From: Closterium sp. NIES-65
Lineage: Eukaryota; Streptophyta; Zygnematophyceae; Desmidiales; Closteriaceae
DNA length: 64,000 nt
Reading direction: 5' to 3'
Assembly: GCA_948144175.1 (NCBI GenBank)
Contig: CANXME010002010.1
Coordinates: forward strand, 868,001 to 932,000
Positions 1 through 11,000 of this stretch are shown piece by piece (the stretch's first letter is position 1; each line of letters begins with the position of its first letter). The notes below the pieces were generated by a model that was not told the origin of the DNA, searched no databases, and saw only the letters and a program-made list of their open reading frames with translations. A program made the translations under genes and the position numbers.

Positions 1-832
1 TCTTCGTCGCGGCACTGCCGCCCTACCTACGGCCTGCCCGCCGCCCTACTTCGCGGCCCGACCGCCGCCCTACTTCGCGGCCCACCTGCCGCCCTTGCTA
101 GCGGCCCCGCCACCCAGCCGCGGCCCCGCTACCCCTTCGCGCGGCCCCGCCACTCCGTCGCGGCCCCGCCACCACTTCGAGCGGCCCCGCCACTCCGTCG
201 CAGCCCCGCCACCCAGTCGCGGCCCCGCTACCCCTTCGCGCGGCCCCGCCACTTCGTCGCGGCCCCGCCACCCCTTCGAGCGGCCCCGCCACTCCGTCGC
301 GGCCCACCCGCCGCCCTACCTGCGGCCGTCCCGCCGCCCTACCTGCGGCCCGTCCGCCGCCCTACCTGCCGCCGTCCCGCCGCCCTACCTGTGGCCCACC
401 CGCCGCCCTACCTGCGGCCCACCCGCCGCCCTACCTGCGGCCGTCCGCCGCCCTACCTGCGGCCCACCCGCCGCCCTACCTTCGCGGCCCGGCCGCCCTA
501 CCTACGCGGCCCAGCCGCAGCCGAGCCGCCCAGCAGCAGTCGAGCCGCCGCGCCGCCCAGGAGCAGCCGAGCCGCCCAGGAGCCGCCGAACCGCCCAGCA
601 GCAACCGAGCCGCCCAGCAGCAGCCGAGCCGCCCAGGAGCACCCGAGCCGCCCAGGAGCCGCCGAGCCGCCCAGCAGCAGCCGAGCCGCCCAGCAGCAGC
701 CGAGCCGCCCGGGAGCCGAGCCGCCCAGCAGCCTAGCCGCCGAGTCGCCAGGCGACCTTCCTCCCGAGCCGCCCGACCTGCCCTGCCCGGTGAGCACTGC
801 ACCACTGTCACTGCGTACCCTTCCCCTACTGC
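1..832 (+). repeat. Tandem-repeat leader of element A
   Basis: This stretch lies between the expected 5' LTR and gag. It has three successive GC-rich arrays: units around CGGCCCCGCCAC at about 100-300, units around CGCCGCCCTACCTGCGGCC at about 300-500, and units around GAGCCGCCCAGCAGCAGCC at about 500-740. Long open frames on both strands here come from base composition and are not genes. The repeat units differ from those in the leaders of B and E although their coding regions are very similar. Confidence 0.85.
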
Positions 833-856
833 TTGCACTGCTCCACTGTTGTCGTC

Positions 857-2400
857 ATGGCTACACCCAGTGTCCTCGCTTTTGACGCTGAGGGTCGAGC
901 CATTGACTTTGAGGTCTGGCTCGACGACCTGCAGCTGTTTTTACAGTGCGATAGGGCGGACGGTCTGTCTCTCTTTGACCTCACCTCTGGCGCCGTCCCT
1001 GCCCCTGTTGCTGATGCTCATGCTAGTGTTCGCTCTCAGTGGGCCACGCGCGATGCTGCTGCACGTCTTGCTGTGCGTCGCCACCTGCCTACCGCTGAGC
1101 GCGCGCACTTTAGCCAGTACAAGAGTGCTCAGACCTTGTACGACGCTGTAGTTGCGCGCTACTCCTCCCCTGCCACTGCTGCACTGAGCCGCCTCATGCT
1201 CCCCTTCCTCTTCCCTGACCTTGCCGCCTTTCCCACTGTCGTTGATCTCATCACGCACCTCCGCACTAGTGACACTCGCTACCGCGCTGCGCTTCCTGCT
1301 GACTTCTGCGCCAAGAACCCCCCCCCCATGTACATCACTCTCTACTTCTTAGTCACTCGCCTCCCTGACTCCCTTCGTGTAGTCCGGGACCACTTCCTCG
1401 CGGTCTGTCCCACCACCCTCACAGTCGACAGCCTCGAGAAGGCCCTCCTTGCAGCAGAGAAGAGCATAGTTGTTGTAGGAGCCTCTCGAGATGACCCCCG
1501 CGCCCCCATCTTTGAGGGGTGTTCTCCTTCCCCTCTCCTGCCCTCTGTCGCCTCTGCCGCTGCGGCCGACCTCGTTGGTCTTGAGTCGGTCGGTGCGGCG
1601 TCTGCCCCTAGCGGGAGACGCCGCTCTGGCAAGGGCAAGGGGGGCAAGGGAGCGGGTGGGGCCAGTGGGGGCGGTGGCGGTGGAGGTGGAGGCGGCGGAG
1701 GGAGTGGGGGTGGCGGTGGAGGTGGTAGCGGGGGTGGGGGTGCTAGTGGCGGCAGTAAAGGCGGGGGTGGCGGCGGTGGTGGCGGTGGTAGCGGAGGTGG
1801 CGGAGGTGGCGGCGGTGGAGGCGGAGGCGGGGGCGGTGGAGGTGGAGGCGGGGGTGGCGGAGGTGGAGGTGGTCGGAGTGGAGCTTCGCAGCGGAGCGGC
1901 ACTGGGGGAGGTCAGCGCCAGCAGCAGCAGCAGCAGCGTTCTCGCGACGTCCCCACCCCTCAGCAGCTCCGTGAGTGGTACACGCAGCGTCAGCGCGGTG
2001 GGGGTTTTGGTCCCTGCACCTACGTTCTCGGCACTGGCGACCGCGCTGGAGAGCAGTGTGGGGGTGCCCATCCCGCCCAGCGCTGCTTTGGTCGCCTGAC
2101 GGACGCTTGGCGCCAGCAGTTCCCGGAGGCCGCGGAGATCCCCCGCTGGGGAGAGCTGTCTAGGGCTGGTGTAGCTATCTTTGATCTTGATTTTGATGCT
2201 ATCCTTGCTGCCATGTATGCTGTGACCATTAGTGATGAGGGTGACTGTTACCGGTGTTTCCCGCCCGATCCGGGCATTGGTACTGCTGCTCTAGGTACCG
2301 GTGAGGCTTCTGCTCTAGGTGCCAGTGCGTCTGTGCTCTCAGGTGCTGGTGAGGCTGCTCTTTCAGGTACTAGTGCGTCTGCGCTCTCAGGTACTGCGTC
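857..2400 (+). pseudogene. gag region of element A
   Basis: The start chosen is the ATG at 857 (MATPSVLAFDAEGRAIDF), because B and E have the same start. The N-terminal half is a copia-type Gag with a conserved WLDDLQLFLQC stretch and an RYSSPATAALSRLMLPFLFPDLAAFPT block. A poly-glycine tract (about 1655-1880) follows, then a Q-rich stretch and a cysteine/histidine cluster (C-x13-C-x3-H-x4-C) that may replace the usual CCHC knuckle. Gag would form the virus-like particle and bind the element RNA. Treated as a fossil. Confidence 0.85.
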
Positions 2401-2409
2401 GGCTTCGGC

Positions 2410-3900
2410 CTCCCACACCTTCACCCTCGACTCTGGATCGTCTCGCTCTTTCTTTCGGGACCGCACCACACTCACGCCGCTTAGTCGGCCGGTTGCGGTT
2501 TCCCTGGCTGACCCCTCAAGGGGTCCTGTCATGTCTCGCTTCTCCACAGTCCTCCCGTGTCCGGCGGCTCCCTCTGGCACCCTGTCTGGTCTCTACCTCT
2601 CGTCGTTCTCTACAAACTTGGTGAGTGGTGCTGACCTACAGGATGCGGGAGTCCACCAGTTCACCCCTGCTCGTCAGCGGGTGACGCACTGCACAGAGGC
2701 TAGCACGGGTCGTCACCTGGCTACGTTTACACGTCAGCCAGGGTCGAGCCTGTACACACTGACCACTGCTTCTCCTCCAGGTGCTGAGCCTGGTAGAGTC
2801 CCTGTGTCTGGTCAGGTGTTTGCTGCAGCGTCCAGGTCTGGTCCTGAGTCTGCCCCCTGTTCGTGTCGCCGTCTGTCTCACGAGACCCTCCTCTGGCACC
2901 ACTGCCTTGGCCACCCCTCTCTGCTTCGGCTCAGAGGCATGGCCTCCCGTCTTCTTGTGTCTGGTCTCCCCCGGTCCCTCCCTCCCCTTCCTCAGGGCCC
3001 TGGCCCTGCCTGTGTCCCCTGTGTCGAGGGGCGCCAGCGTGCTGCCCCTCACTCCTCCCAGTTTCCTCCGACAGAGGCTCCGTTGCAGACGCTTCACATG
3101 GACGTGTGGGGCCCTGCCCGCGTCCGTGGACTCGGTCACGAGCGCTACTTCCTGTTGGTGGTTGACGACTACTCGCGTTACACCACAGCCTTCCCCTTGC
3201 GCAGCAAGGGTGATGTCACTGAGGTGCTGATCGACTGGATCCGCGCAGCTCGTCTCCAGCTCAGGCAGAGCTTTGGCTCGGACTTTCCTGTGTTGCGTCT
3301 GCACTCGGACAGAGGCGGAGAGTTCTCCTCTGGCCTTCTGCGTGCCTACTATCGTGCGCGAGGCATCCGCCAGACCTTCACGCTTCCGGACTCCCCGCAG
3401 CAAAATGGGATTGCAGAGCGCCGCATTGGCATGGTCATTGACGTCGCTCGTACGTCTATGATGCATGCGGCTGCCCCCCATTTTCTGTGGCCGTTTGCGG
3501 TCAGGTACGCGGCGCATCAGATCAACCTCCACCCCAGGGTCTCCAGGCCGGAGACCTCCCCAGCCTTGCTGTGGACGGGGAAGGTTGGCGGTGCGTCGGC
3601 GTTCCGGGTCTGGGGATCTCGGGCGTTTGTCCGCGACTTGTCTACGGACAAGCTGTCCCCTCGCGCTGCTCCCTGCGTCTTCCTGGGGTTCCCCCCCGAC
3701 GCCCCTGGGTGGCAGTTCTACCACCCCACCTCTCGACGTGTTCTGTCCTCCCAGGACGTCACCTTCGACGAGTCGGTACCCTACTACCGCCTCTTCCCCT
3801 ACCGCACTCCGTCCCTCCCCCCGCCCCCGCTCTTCTTGGTACCAGGTCCCCCCCCGGTAGACCCCCTCCCCCCTCAGGGTCCTGCCCCTTCAGGTGTGTC
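2410..3900 (+). pseudogene. Protease and integrase region of element A
   Basis: The aspartic protease motif is LDSGSSRSFF near 2426. The pre-integrase zinc-binding segment follows (LLWHHCLGHPS near 2890, then CVPC near 3010). The integrase core has its three acidic residues in MDVWGPAR (near 3100), LHSDRGGEFSS (near 3300) and NGIAERR (near 3405). The C-terminal part ends in the FYHPTSRRV and VTFDESVPYYRLFPY motifs that are shared with B, E, I and K. These enzymes would mature the polyprotein and insert the cDNA. Treated as a fossil. Confidence 0.9.
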
Positions 3901-3949
3901 CCAGGTAGACGCGGTCGAGCCTGTCGAGGTCACTGGTGACTCTGGTGCT

Positions 3950-4140
3950 GCTGCGGGAGCTGAGCCTGGGGGTGCTGAGCCTGGAGGTGCTACGCTTGGG
4001 GGTGCTGAGCCTGGGGCTGCGCAGTCTAGAGGTGCTGAGCCTGGGGGTGCTGAGTCTGGGGGTGCTGAGCCTGGGGGTACTGAGTCTGGGGGTGCTGAGC
4101 CTGGGGGTGCTAAGACTGGGGGTGCTCCGCCTAGAGGTGC
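3950..4140 (+). repeat. 15-bp coding repeat array between integrase and RT (element A)
   Basis: About a dozen imperfect copies of GGTGCTGAGCCTGGG encode repeats of the type GGAEPGGAEPGG. Equivalent arrays lie in B (about 52610-52800), E (about 61760-61980), K (about 21010-21230) and I (about 17090-17260). Copy number and unit order differ between the elements. The stretch joins the integrase to the reverse transcriptase and looks like a flexible, fast-changing linker. Confidence 0.85.
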
Positions 4141-5179
4141 TTCGTCTCGCCGAGAGCCACTCTCCCCACAGGAGCTGCGAGAGTGGTTTGCCTGGCGCTG
4201 GAGGCGTGCTGCTGGTGCTGGAGGTTCTTCGGCTGCAGAGGGTGCTGCTGCCGAGCGTCCCGGAGGTGCTCGTCCTGTGGGTGCTGGAGCTGCTGGGTCT
4301 GAGGGTTCTCCTGGAGCTGGTGCTGCTGAGGGTGTTGGCGCTGAGAGTACCGCTGGCGGTCCGACTGGCAGTGCTCCTGGTGGTGTTGCTGGAGGTTCCG
4401 GAGCTACTGGAGGTGCTGCTGGAGGTGCTCCTGGAGCGGGTACTCCTGCTGGGGGTACTGGTGCTGTCCCTGCTGTTTCTGGCGTCGCCACGCGGCCTCG
4501 ACCGTACTTCGTTCCGCTCCTGCAGCAGGTTCTTGGTCTTACACCTTCTCCTCGTCCTCCTCCTCCTCCCTTAGAGGGTCCACAGCCAGACCCGTCACAG
4601 TCACAGCTACAGCCTGCCTCCCCTTTGCCTGCTCCTTCTCCCTACGCTGGTCCGACTTGAGGTCTTACTGAGCGTCGTGAGCCTGCGTCTCGTCCTGCGT
4701 CGCCTGTTCGTCCTGCGCGCACTAGTGGTCGCGGTTCGCATCAGCGTCCTCCTCCTGTCCCTGGCACGCACCGGATGTCTCTGCGTCCGTCCACTGCTCC
4801 TTTACGTGCCCCTTTGCCTTCTCCTCCTGCTTCCTCTCTTCCTGCTCTTGCTGACCCGGAGTCGGACTCCCTTCGTGCTGCCAGTCCTACTGTCACGCGT
4901 CTCCTTGCTACTGCTGTCACTGACCCTTCTTTTGAGTCTTCTGCTGCGTCTGCCTTTGTCACTGAGCTCGTCGACTTTGCTGCGCGCTGTCGTCTAGACT
5001 ACGCTGCTAGTCTTGTTGCTGCGTCTGAGTCAGCCTGTCCTCCGTCCGTCGGGGGTGAGTGTGCCCTTGGCACGGACGTCCTTGAGGACAGGCAGGAGGA
5101 GTTCCAGTGTCTGGCCGCCGATTCACCTCATCTCGCGTCTGTACTGCTAGCCCCTGAGGGAGACCCGGATGCACTTGAC

Positions 5180-6760
5180 ATCCCGACTCCGCGCTCTTAC
5201 GAGGAGGCGATAGAGGGTCCCTACTCCTCTCAGTGGCAGGCAGCTATGGATGCAGAGATGGCTTCCTGGAAGTCCACAGGCACCTACGTTGACGCTCTTC
5301 CCCCTCCTGGGGCGAACATAGTCAGTGGCATGTGGATCTTCAGGGTGAAGCGGCCGCCGGGTTCTCCGCCTGTCTTCAAGGCGCGTTACGTGGCTCGTGG
5401 CTTCAGTCAGCGGCAGGGGGTTGACTACTTTCAGACCTTCTCCCCCACCCCGAAGATGACCACTCTTCGGGTACTGCTGCACGTTGCTGCTCACCGTGAC
5501 TACGAGCTGCACTCTCTTGACTTCAGCACAGCTTTCTTGCAGGGCAGCCTGCACGAGGAGATCTGGCTGCGTCGCCCACCTGGCTTCACTGGGTCTTTCC
5601 CTCCTGGTACCCAGTGGAGTCTCCGGCGTCCAGTCTACGGTCTCCGCCAGGCGCCACGTGAGTGGCACGACACACTGAGGACTACGCTGGCGGCACTCGG
5701 GTTTGCTCCTTCTACTGCCGACCCGTCGCTGTTTCTACGCACCGACACCTCCCTGCCACCGTTCTACATCCTCGTGTACGTCGACGACTTGGTCTTTGCC
5801 ACAGCTGACACTGCTGGACTCGCCTACGTGAAGTCCGAGCTGCAGAAGAGACACACGTGCACTGACCTGGGTGAACTGCGCAGCTACCTTGGCTTGCAGA
5901 TCACCCGGGACAGAGCACGCCGCACCATTACCCTGACTCAGTCACACATGGTGCAGCAGGTCCTTCAGCGCTTCGGCTTCACGTACTCCTCGCCTCAGGC
6001 CACTCCTCTGCCTACTCGCCACTCGCTCTCAGCTCTGCCTTCGGATGAGTCCGTAGAGTCGAGTGGCCCGTATGCAGAGCTTGTTGGCTACCTCATGTAC
6101 CTGATGACCTGCACACGACCTGACCTTGCATACCCTCTTAGCATTCTCACACGCTATGTTGCTCCTGGGAGACACCGACCAGAGCACATGGCTGCAGCGA
6201 AGAGGGTGTTGCGCTACTTGTGCAGTACGTCGGGCATGGGGCTAGTGCTTGGAGGGCGCAGTCCAGTGGTCCTCACTGGGCACGCGGACGCTTCTTGGGC
6301 TGACGACCAGGCTACGCAGCGGTCGTCACAGGGTTACACCTTCAGCCTTGGTTCCGGCTCTGTTTCGTGGCGGGCTACCTGCTCGTCTTCTGTTCTCGGC
6401 TCCAGTTGTGAGGCTGAGATCTACGCCGGGGCTATGGCTGCTTAGGAGCTTCGCTGGCTCACCTACCTGCTGACCGACCTTGGAGAGCCGCCTCGTTCTC
6501 CTCCAGTCCTGTACGTAGACAACAAGGCCATGCTGGCCTTGTGTCGAGAGCAGCGACTGGAGCACAGGAGAAAGCACATTGCTCTCCGCTAGTTTCTTGC
6601 TCGTGAGCTACAGCAGCGTGGACAGTTGCGACTTGCGTACGTGGCCTCTGAGGCCAACACTGCTGATGTCTTCACCAAGGCACTTGCGCCTTGTGATCAT
6701 CAGCGTTGCTGCACGCAGCTGGGTCTTGTGCCTGTCTTGCCTCACTTGCTCACTTCTTGA
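5180..6760 (+). pseudogene. Reverse transcriptase and RNase H region of element A
   Basis: RT begins near AMDAEMASWKSTGTYVD and shows FSTAFLQGSLHEEIWLRRPPG, VYGLRQAPREWHDTL and the catalytic box YVDDLVF near 5777. RNase H follows with HADASWADDQ, SCEAEIYAGAMAA and LYVDNKAMLALC, ending near LPHLLTS at 6758. The domains would copy the element RNA into DNA and remove the RNA strand. The region is broken but all main motifs are recognisable. Treated as a fossil. Confidence 0.92.
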
Positions 6761-6972
6761 CCTTCCGTGTACTTTCACCTATATATACTCTTGCTCTTGC
6801 TTGCTTGACTCTTGTATATCTCTATATATGATCTTGCATGTGAACTGGCCTTGTGGCCTTTGAACTTGTGCTCGGAATGTGTGGTGACTTTGTGATCTAC
6901 CCTGAGCTTTGCTTTGCTTTGCTTGACTGGTCTTGTGACCCCTTGTTCTCCCCCACTTTGCCTATGGGGGTG
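6761..6972 (+). other. 3' untranslated block and polypurine tract of element A
   Basis: An AT-rich stretch with several TATATA steps is followed by a conserved block (GCTCGGAATGTGTGGTGAC... near 6872) and then by CCCCCA (about 6950) facing TATGGGGGTG (6963-6972) as an inverted repeat that touches the LTR. The purine-rich TGGGGGTG is the probable plus-strand primer. The block recurs before the 3' LTRs of B, F, I and K, and in the non-coding element C; the terminal part also recurs in L and M. Confidence 0.75.
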
Positions 6973-7104
6973 TGTCAGAACATTGTAGCTTACTTATTTG
7001 TGTAGGCTATAGTGGGGTATCCCATAGGGGGTACAACCCAATTAGGGTTTCCTATTTGTACTCACTTTGTTCATAGTTATTCCATTCACGTTCCTTTCTT
7101 CACA
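6973..7104 (+). repeat. 3' LTR of element A
   Basis: The LTR begins TGTCAGAACATTGTAGC and ends ...TTCACA, 132 bp. It matches the LTRs of B (49639-49773, 56872-57006), E (57600-57731) and F (62400-62535). The flank at 7105 (CAGTG) continues G's LTR, as shown by the second copy of that LTR near 38268. The left copy of the target duplication is outside the window. Confidence 0.9.
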
Positions 7105-7529
7105 CAGTGCACTCCCGACCGCAGCAAAAGAAGCATGCAGTATCGAGAACGAATGTGAAGAGTCAGAATTGACTCGAAACGTCAGATGGTTGAGATGCAT
7201 CGGGACCGTCGGAGCAGATGATATCGGGCAGTTGCAGGTAGAAGGATTCTGGCGGGAACAGTTTCGTAACTGTACGCACCGCACAGTTTCGTAACTGTAC
7301 GCACTGCACGCTTTGAATAAGGGAATGTACCCCTTAGAGTACATGGCTAGCTAGGTTGATTCGTATTCCCCTGTACTCTTATTTATATCGTTATATTTGC
7401 ATGTTTTTATTATCTCAAGCATCTTACATTCACTCTGCTATTGAGATCAAGGGCCCACCACTACTAGACTAGAAGTGCGCAAAACTTTCTGAGGTGATCC
7501 TGGTTACAATCTATTATCTAATCGCAGCA
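7105..7529 (+). repeat. 5' LTR of element G (part right of element A)
   Basis: It matches the interrupted 3' LTR (38248-38514, 41444-41506, 41753-41851). It contains GTACTCTTATTTATA near 7374, a likely TATA region shared with D's LTR, and ends GCAGCA just before the primer-binding site. A direct repeat of about 23 bp (GCACAGTTTCGTAACTGTACG near 7260-7305) is present here but not in the 3' LTR. Confidence 0.85.
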
Positions 7530-7541
7530 TGGTCTGAGAGC
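7530..7541 (+). other. Primer-binding site of element G
   Basis: TGGTCTGAGAGC lies immediately after the LTR end. It is a variant of TGGTATCAGAGC, complementary to the 3' end of initiator tRNA-Met, which primes most plant copia elements. Confidence 0.8.
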
Positions 7542-7622
7542 GACGCAGGAATCCTTCGCACTGCCATCTCCAAAATCCACGACATTTGGAAAGCGGCGTC
7601 CGGCACACGCTCACGTGTTAGA

Positions 7623-8951
7623 ATGGCCGGAGGATCTGGTGGTCAGACCAATCTGACGGCTGAAGCGCAACCCAGCCCGGCTGCGACAAGCGAGGAACCG
7701 ACGACGATTGGCACCGAAGTCCTCGAACAACTTCTTCAGCGACTCACCAGCTTGGAGCAACGGCTCCAAACATTGCGGAACGACGACGCGGGAACATCCT
7801 CGCAACCCTCTCAACCAGCCCCAATTGGCCAGAACGCCGCCCCGCACACATTCTCCCTCGACTCAAACGGTTGAACCCCCAAGACTCCCCGTCCCAGTGA
7901 AGAGGCAATTCTCTCTGCGCAATCAAGGTTTCTCAGTATATCAAATATAAAGACAAGTGTGTGTTTTGACGGCAGAGATTTCTACACCTGGAGCTTCGAG
8001 CCGGAGCTCCTCCTGCAGAACGCTCATATTTTTCACTATTTCGACGGTAGTTATGCGAAGCCTGCTGAGGACACCGACGACGCCAAGGCGAGATATTACA
8101 ATGAATCTCTTATGGTGTACGGGGTGCTCCTGCGGAACATGTCGCCGGCGGAGCAATTGAGCATCCGCTCATACAAAACATCGGCCGCTCCAGCCCTCAA
8201 CGCCTGGCGCCATCTCAATGGCGTGTATCAGCCGAAGGACTCAGTCTCTTCGCGCCGGCTGCTCCAGTAGCTACTGGAAACTAAAATGGCCCCAAGGGAG
8301 AAGGCCAACAGCTACATCAATCGTTGTCGGAGCCTTCGCGACCAAATCGCGAAGCTAGGAAGCTCGGAAAAAAGATTCGTTAATATCGTGCTTCAAGGGC
8401 TCTGCCTAGAGTGGCGGCCCTGCAAGGCGCTTCTCCGACAGCAGGGGGTCATCTCGGAGGCCGCCCTTTGCGCCGCCCTTCTTGTCGAACAAAGGGATAT
8501 GGATCAGTAGCAACCAGCGCCACGACGAGAACGCGAACGGCTCGCCTTCTACGCCGACAACAACGAAGAGCGAAGACCGTGGCGCCTCTACTGCAAAATC
8601 TGCAGAAACTTCGGGCATTTGGCGGATCAATGCAAGTCCCGATCTCGCCCTCGCCAGACCAATCTGAGTAACTGGTCCGGCCGACAAGACGCACGAGGCG
8701 ACGTGCGTCCAACCCAGGGGTACCAACCCCCACCCGCGCGCAACCTGAACCCAGCGGTTCAGCATCAGCAGCAGCAGCCGTCATCGACTACCCCAGTACC
8801 CAACGTCATGAGCAACATGGCCATGACGGGCGAGTCGCGTCGTCGCCGCGTGCGCTCACCTTCACCTGAGCAGGCACCGCACCCCATTGGCGCGTTCTCC
8901 AACAACAACCCGTTCAGTCCGCGCCGTGACTTCACCGACGACGATGACTAG
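7623..8951 (+). pseudogene. gag region of element G
   Basis: The proposed start is ATG 7623 (MAGGSGGQTNLTAEAQ). The central domain has FDGRDFYTWSFEPELLLQ, VYGVLLRNMSPAEQLSIR and AWRHLNGVYQPKDSVSS, which align with D's Gag (DFFTWSFEFELMIEG, AYTILLRNITATQQRNIR, AYNHLKNLYQATDSVNQ). A classical CCHC knuckle, CKICRNFGHLADQC, lies near 8590-8635. The region is broken in several places. Treated as a fossil. Confidence 0.85.
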
Positions 8952-9051
8952 GATTGGAATCTTCCAGTCCCGCTGCTTGAAAGTCCCCTGCACGTACTTG
9001 ATATGCGGGTGGCGCCACTCGACTGGCTCTCGCGCGAGCAATTTCTGAAGT

Positions 9052-10330
9052 TTGACACCCCGCACATCGTCACGCCGTGACTTGCATTGCTTGCACGTGA
9101 TGACAACAAGCGTTACAACACCTAGCACCTGGACAGCTGCTGCGGCCAGCATATGGTGGGCTCCGAGCGTTACATATCCAACGCCGTTGCCACCCCCGCA
9201 GTCACCTACGTTACTGTGGCCAATAACACCCGCCTGCGCGCAAGGCATCGTCGTGCTGAAGGCACGCGGAAGCCGCACGCACATCACACTTAATCATGTG
9301 CTGATCGTCCAGAACCTAAGCTTTAACTTGCTTTCAGCCGTACAGCTCATGGACTGCGGCATTGATCTCAGCACGGACCGCACAACACGCGACATCCTGC
9401 TGCACTACGAATCAAGGACTTTTCCCCGCAGGCAGATCGGGCGAGCGCATTCCGAAAATGGAGTGTACGTCTTGGACTTTGACATCCTCGACTGCAACGG
9501 CGATTCGCACAAGCTAATCGACCTCGTGCCACTGAGCTTCGAGCATATTTACTACAGGGACTGGAAGCACCCTGACGGCAGACCGTGGGTGCCGCATCAT
9601 CCCCACCCACGCGAAACAGCGCTACACAACCCTGACACAGACGACATCTGCAGGGATTGTCACACGCCAATGGCGTCAACTAGCGCCATCGCCGGCCGCG
9701 GACTTGCTGCCATCGTCGAAGCCGAGCGGCATGCGCCGCCAGAGGAAGGAATGTCACAGCTAGAGCTTGAAGTCACCACGCGGGGCGTGTTTGGCACGCC
9801 AGAACACCCTCTCATCGGACCCCCCTCCCAACACCTGCAAGGAATGCTGCGCGGCACTGGCGTCGGATCCTTTGATGCGCATGGCGTGCCGGGACCCTAC
9901 ACCCACGAGAAATTTTTGGAAATTTACCCTCATCAACGCGACCCGTCGAAGAACCTTACCGTGGATTAGGAAGAAGAACTGGCACGGCGCGAAGATGGGG
10001 AGCTTCGCCAACAAAGCCTCACCGAAGCGCACGGGACATTCGCTTGTGGCGCATGGGGAGCCGAAGCGGAAGAAAGCGCCTCCAATGAAGGGGGGTGGGG
10101 GAGCACTGGTGGATGGGGAACGAGTGATACCGGCGGATGGGGAACCAGCGGTGGAACCTAGGCCAACGCAAGCGGAGGATGGGGCGCCGCAACTAGCGCC
10201 GACAACAGCGGCTGGGGGACTTTCCGCGAAGAACAAAAGGGGGGAGAGGATGAAGCAGAGGAAACTGAGGTAACACCTGCAGTTGTTCCTCTTGGTCATC
10301 CCCCGCGCCACGCTCCACTCGCATTAGCTC
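9052..10330 (+). pseudogene. Protease region of element G
   Basis: The segment includes THITLNHVLIVQNLSFNLLSAVQLMDCGID near 9275-9365, which is the C-terminal half of a copia aspartic protease, followed by a poorly conserved spacer rich in acidic residues and glycine. The active-site end is degraded. Nothing else in 9500-10330 is recognisable. Treated as a fossil. Confidence 0.65.
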
Positions 10331-11000
10331 CTCTTGACAACCCACCACAGCGCAACCCCTGGGACACCACTCGACTGGGGCAACGAACCGTCAACTCCAC
10401 GTCGTACCGTCTACGGACCTACTCCCGAGTCGCGCGAACCGATCTTTTTCCCTGGAACTATCCCTGGGACTAACATTCCCCTCTCTGAGATTCGCGACAG
10501 AGAGTTTCTGGCGCTCATGCTGACAACCGCCAACGACGAAGACGAAGCAACAGAAGAAGCACTAGCAGCACCTGCCCCGGTACCTGATGAGGATCCCGAA
10601 GAAGCTCGCGCACGCTACATGCGCACTTCCGGTTTCCGCGCTGACGATGCGCTCTGGCATCAGCGTCTCGGACATCCTTCTCGCGCGACACTGAAGAACT
10701 GCATCGACGCAGGAGTCTTCGCTCCTGGAGCGCTGCTACGCCCAGACGGCACCGAAGTGAGAGGCACGACACATCCGCGCAACTGCACCGTCTGCCCCGA
10801 AGCTGCGCTAAGCCACCAGCCGTTCCTGTTGCTCGAGCCATGGACGAACCACTACCCCAAGCTGTACAAGGTGTACAGTGATTACCTGAACGTGGGGCAC
10901 TGCGGAGTCGACGACGAAATGTACACGCTTACCTTCATCGACGCCGGGACGCGCTATGTGTGGATCATGAACGTTGAAACACGCGACAGAGCCTATGAGG

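Larger units (their letters stand above)
1..7104 (+). mobile_element. Element A: Ty1/copia retrotransposon, 5' end outside window
   Basis: The order is leader, gag, protease, integrase, reverse transcriptase, RNase H, 3' LTR, which is the Ty1/copia order. The 5' LTR lies left of the window. The 3' LTR (6973-7104) is followed directly by sequence of element G's LTR, so A inserted into the 5' LTR of G. It belongs to the same family as B, E and F, sharing a 132-136 bp LTR and a Gag that opens MATPSVLAFDAEGRAIDF. It is broken, with about three visible breaks, but the protein domains are still easily read, so it is fairly young. LTR divergence cannot be measured because only one LTR is in view. 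Confidence 0.93.

Noticed and set aside
1342-1902. Poly-proline proteins on the minus strand of element A gag, and the same in B, E, I and K
   Set aside because: They are the antisense reading of the poly-glycine tracts.
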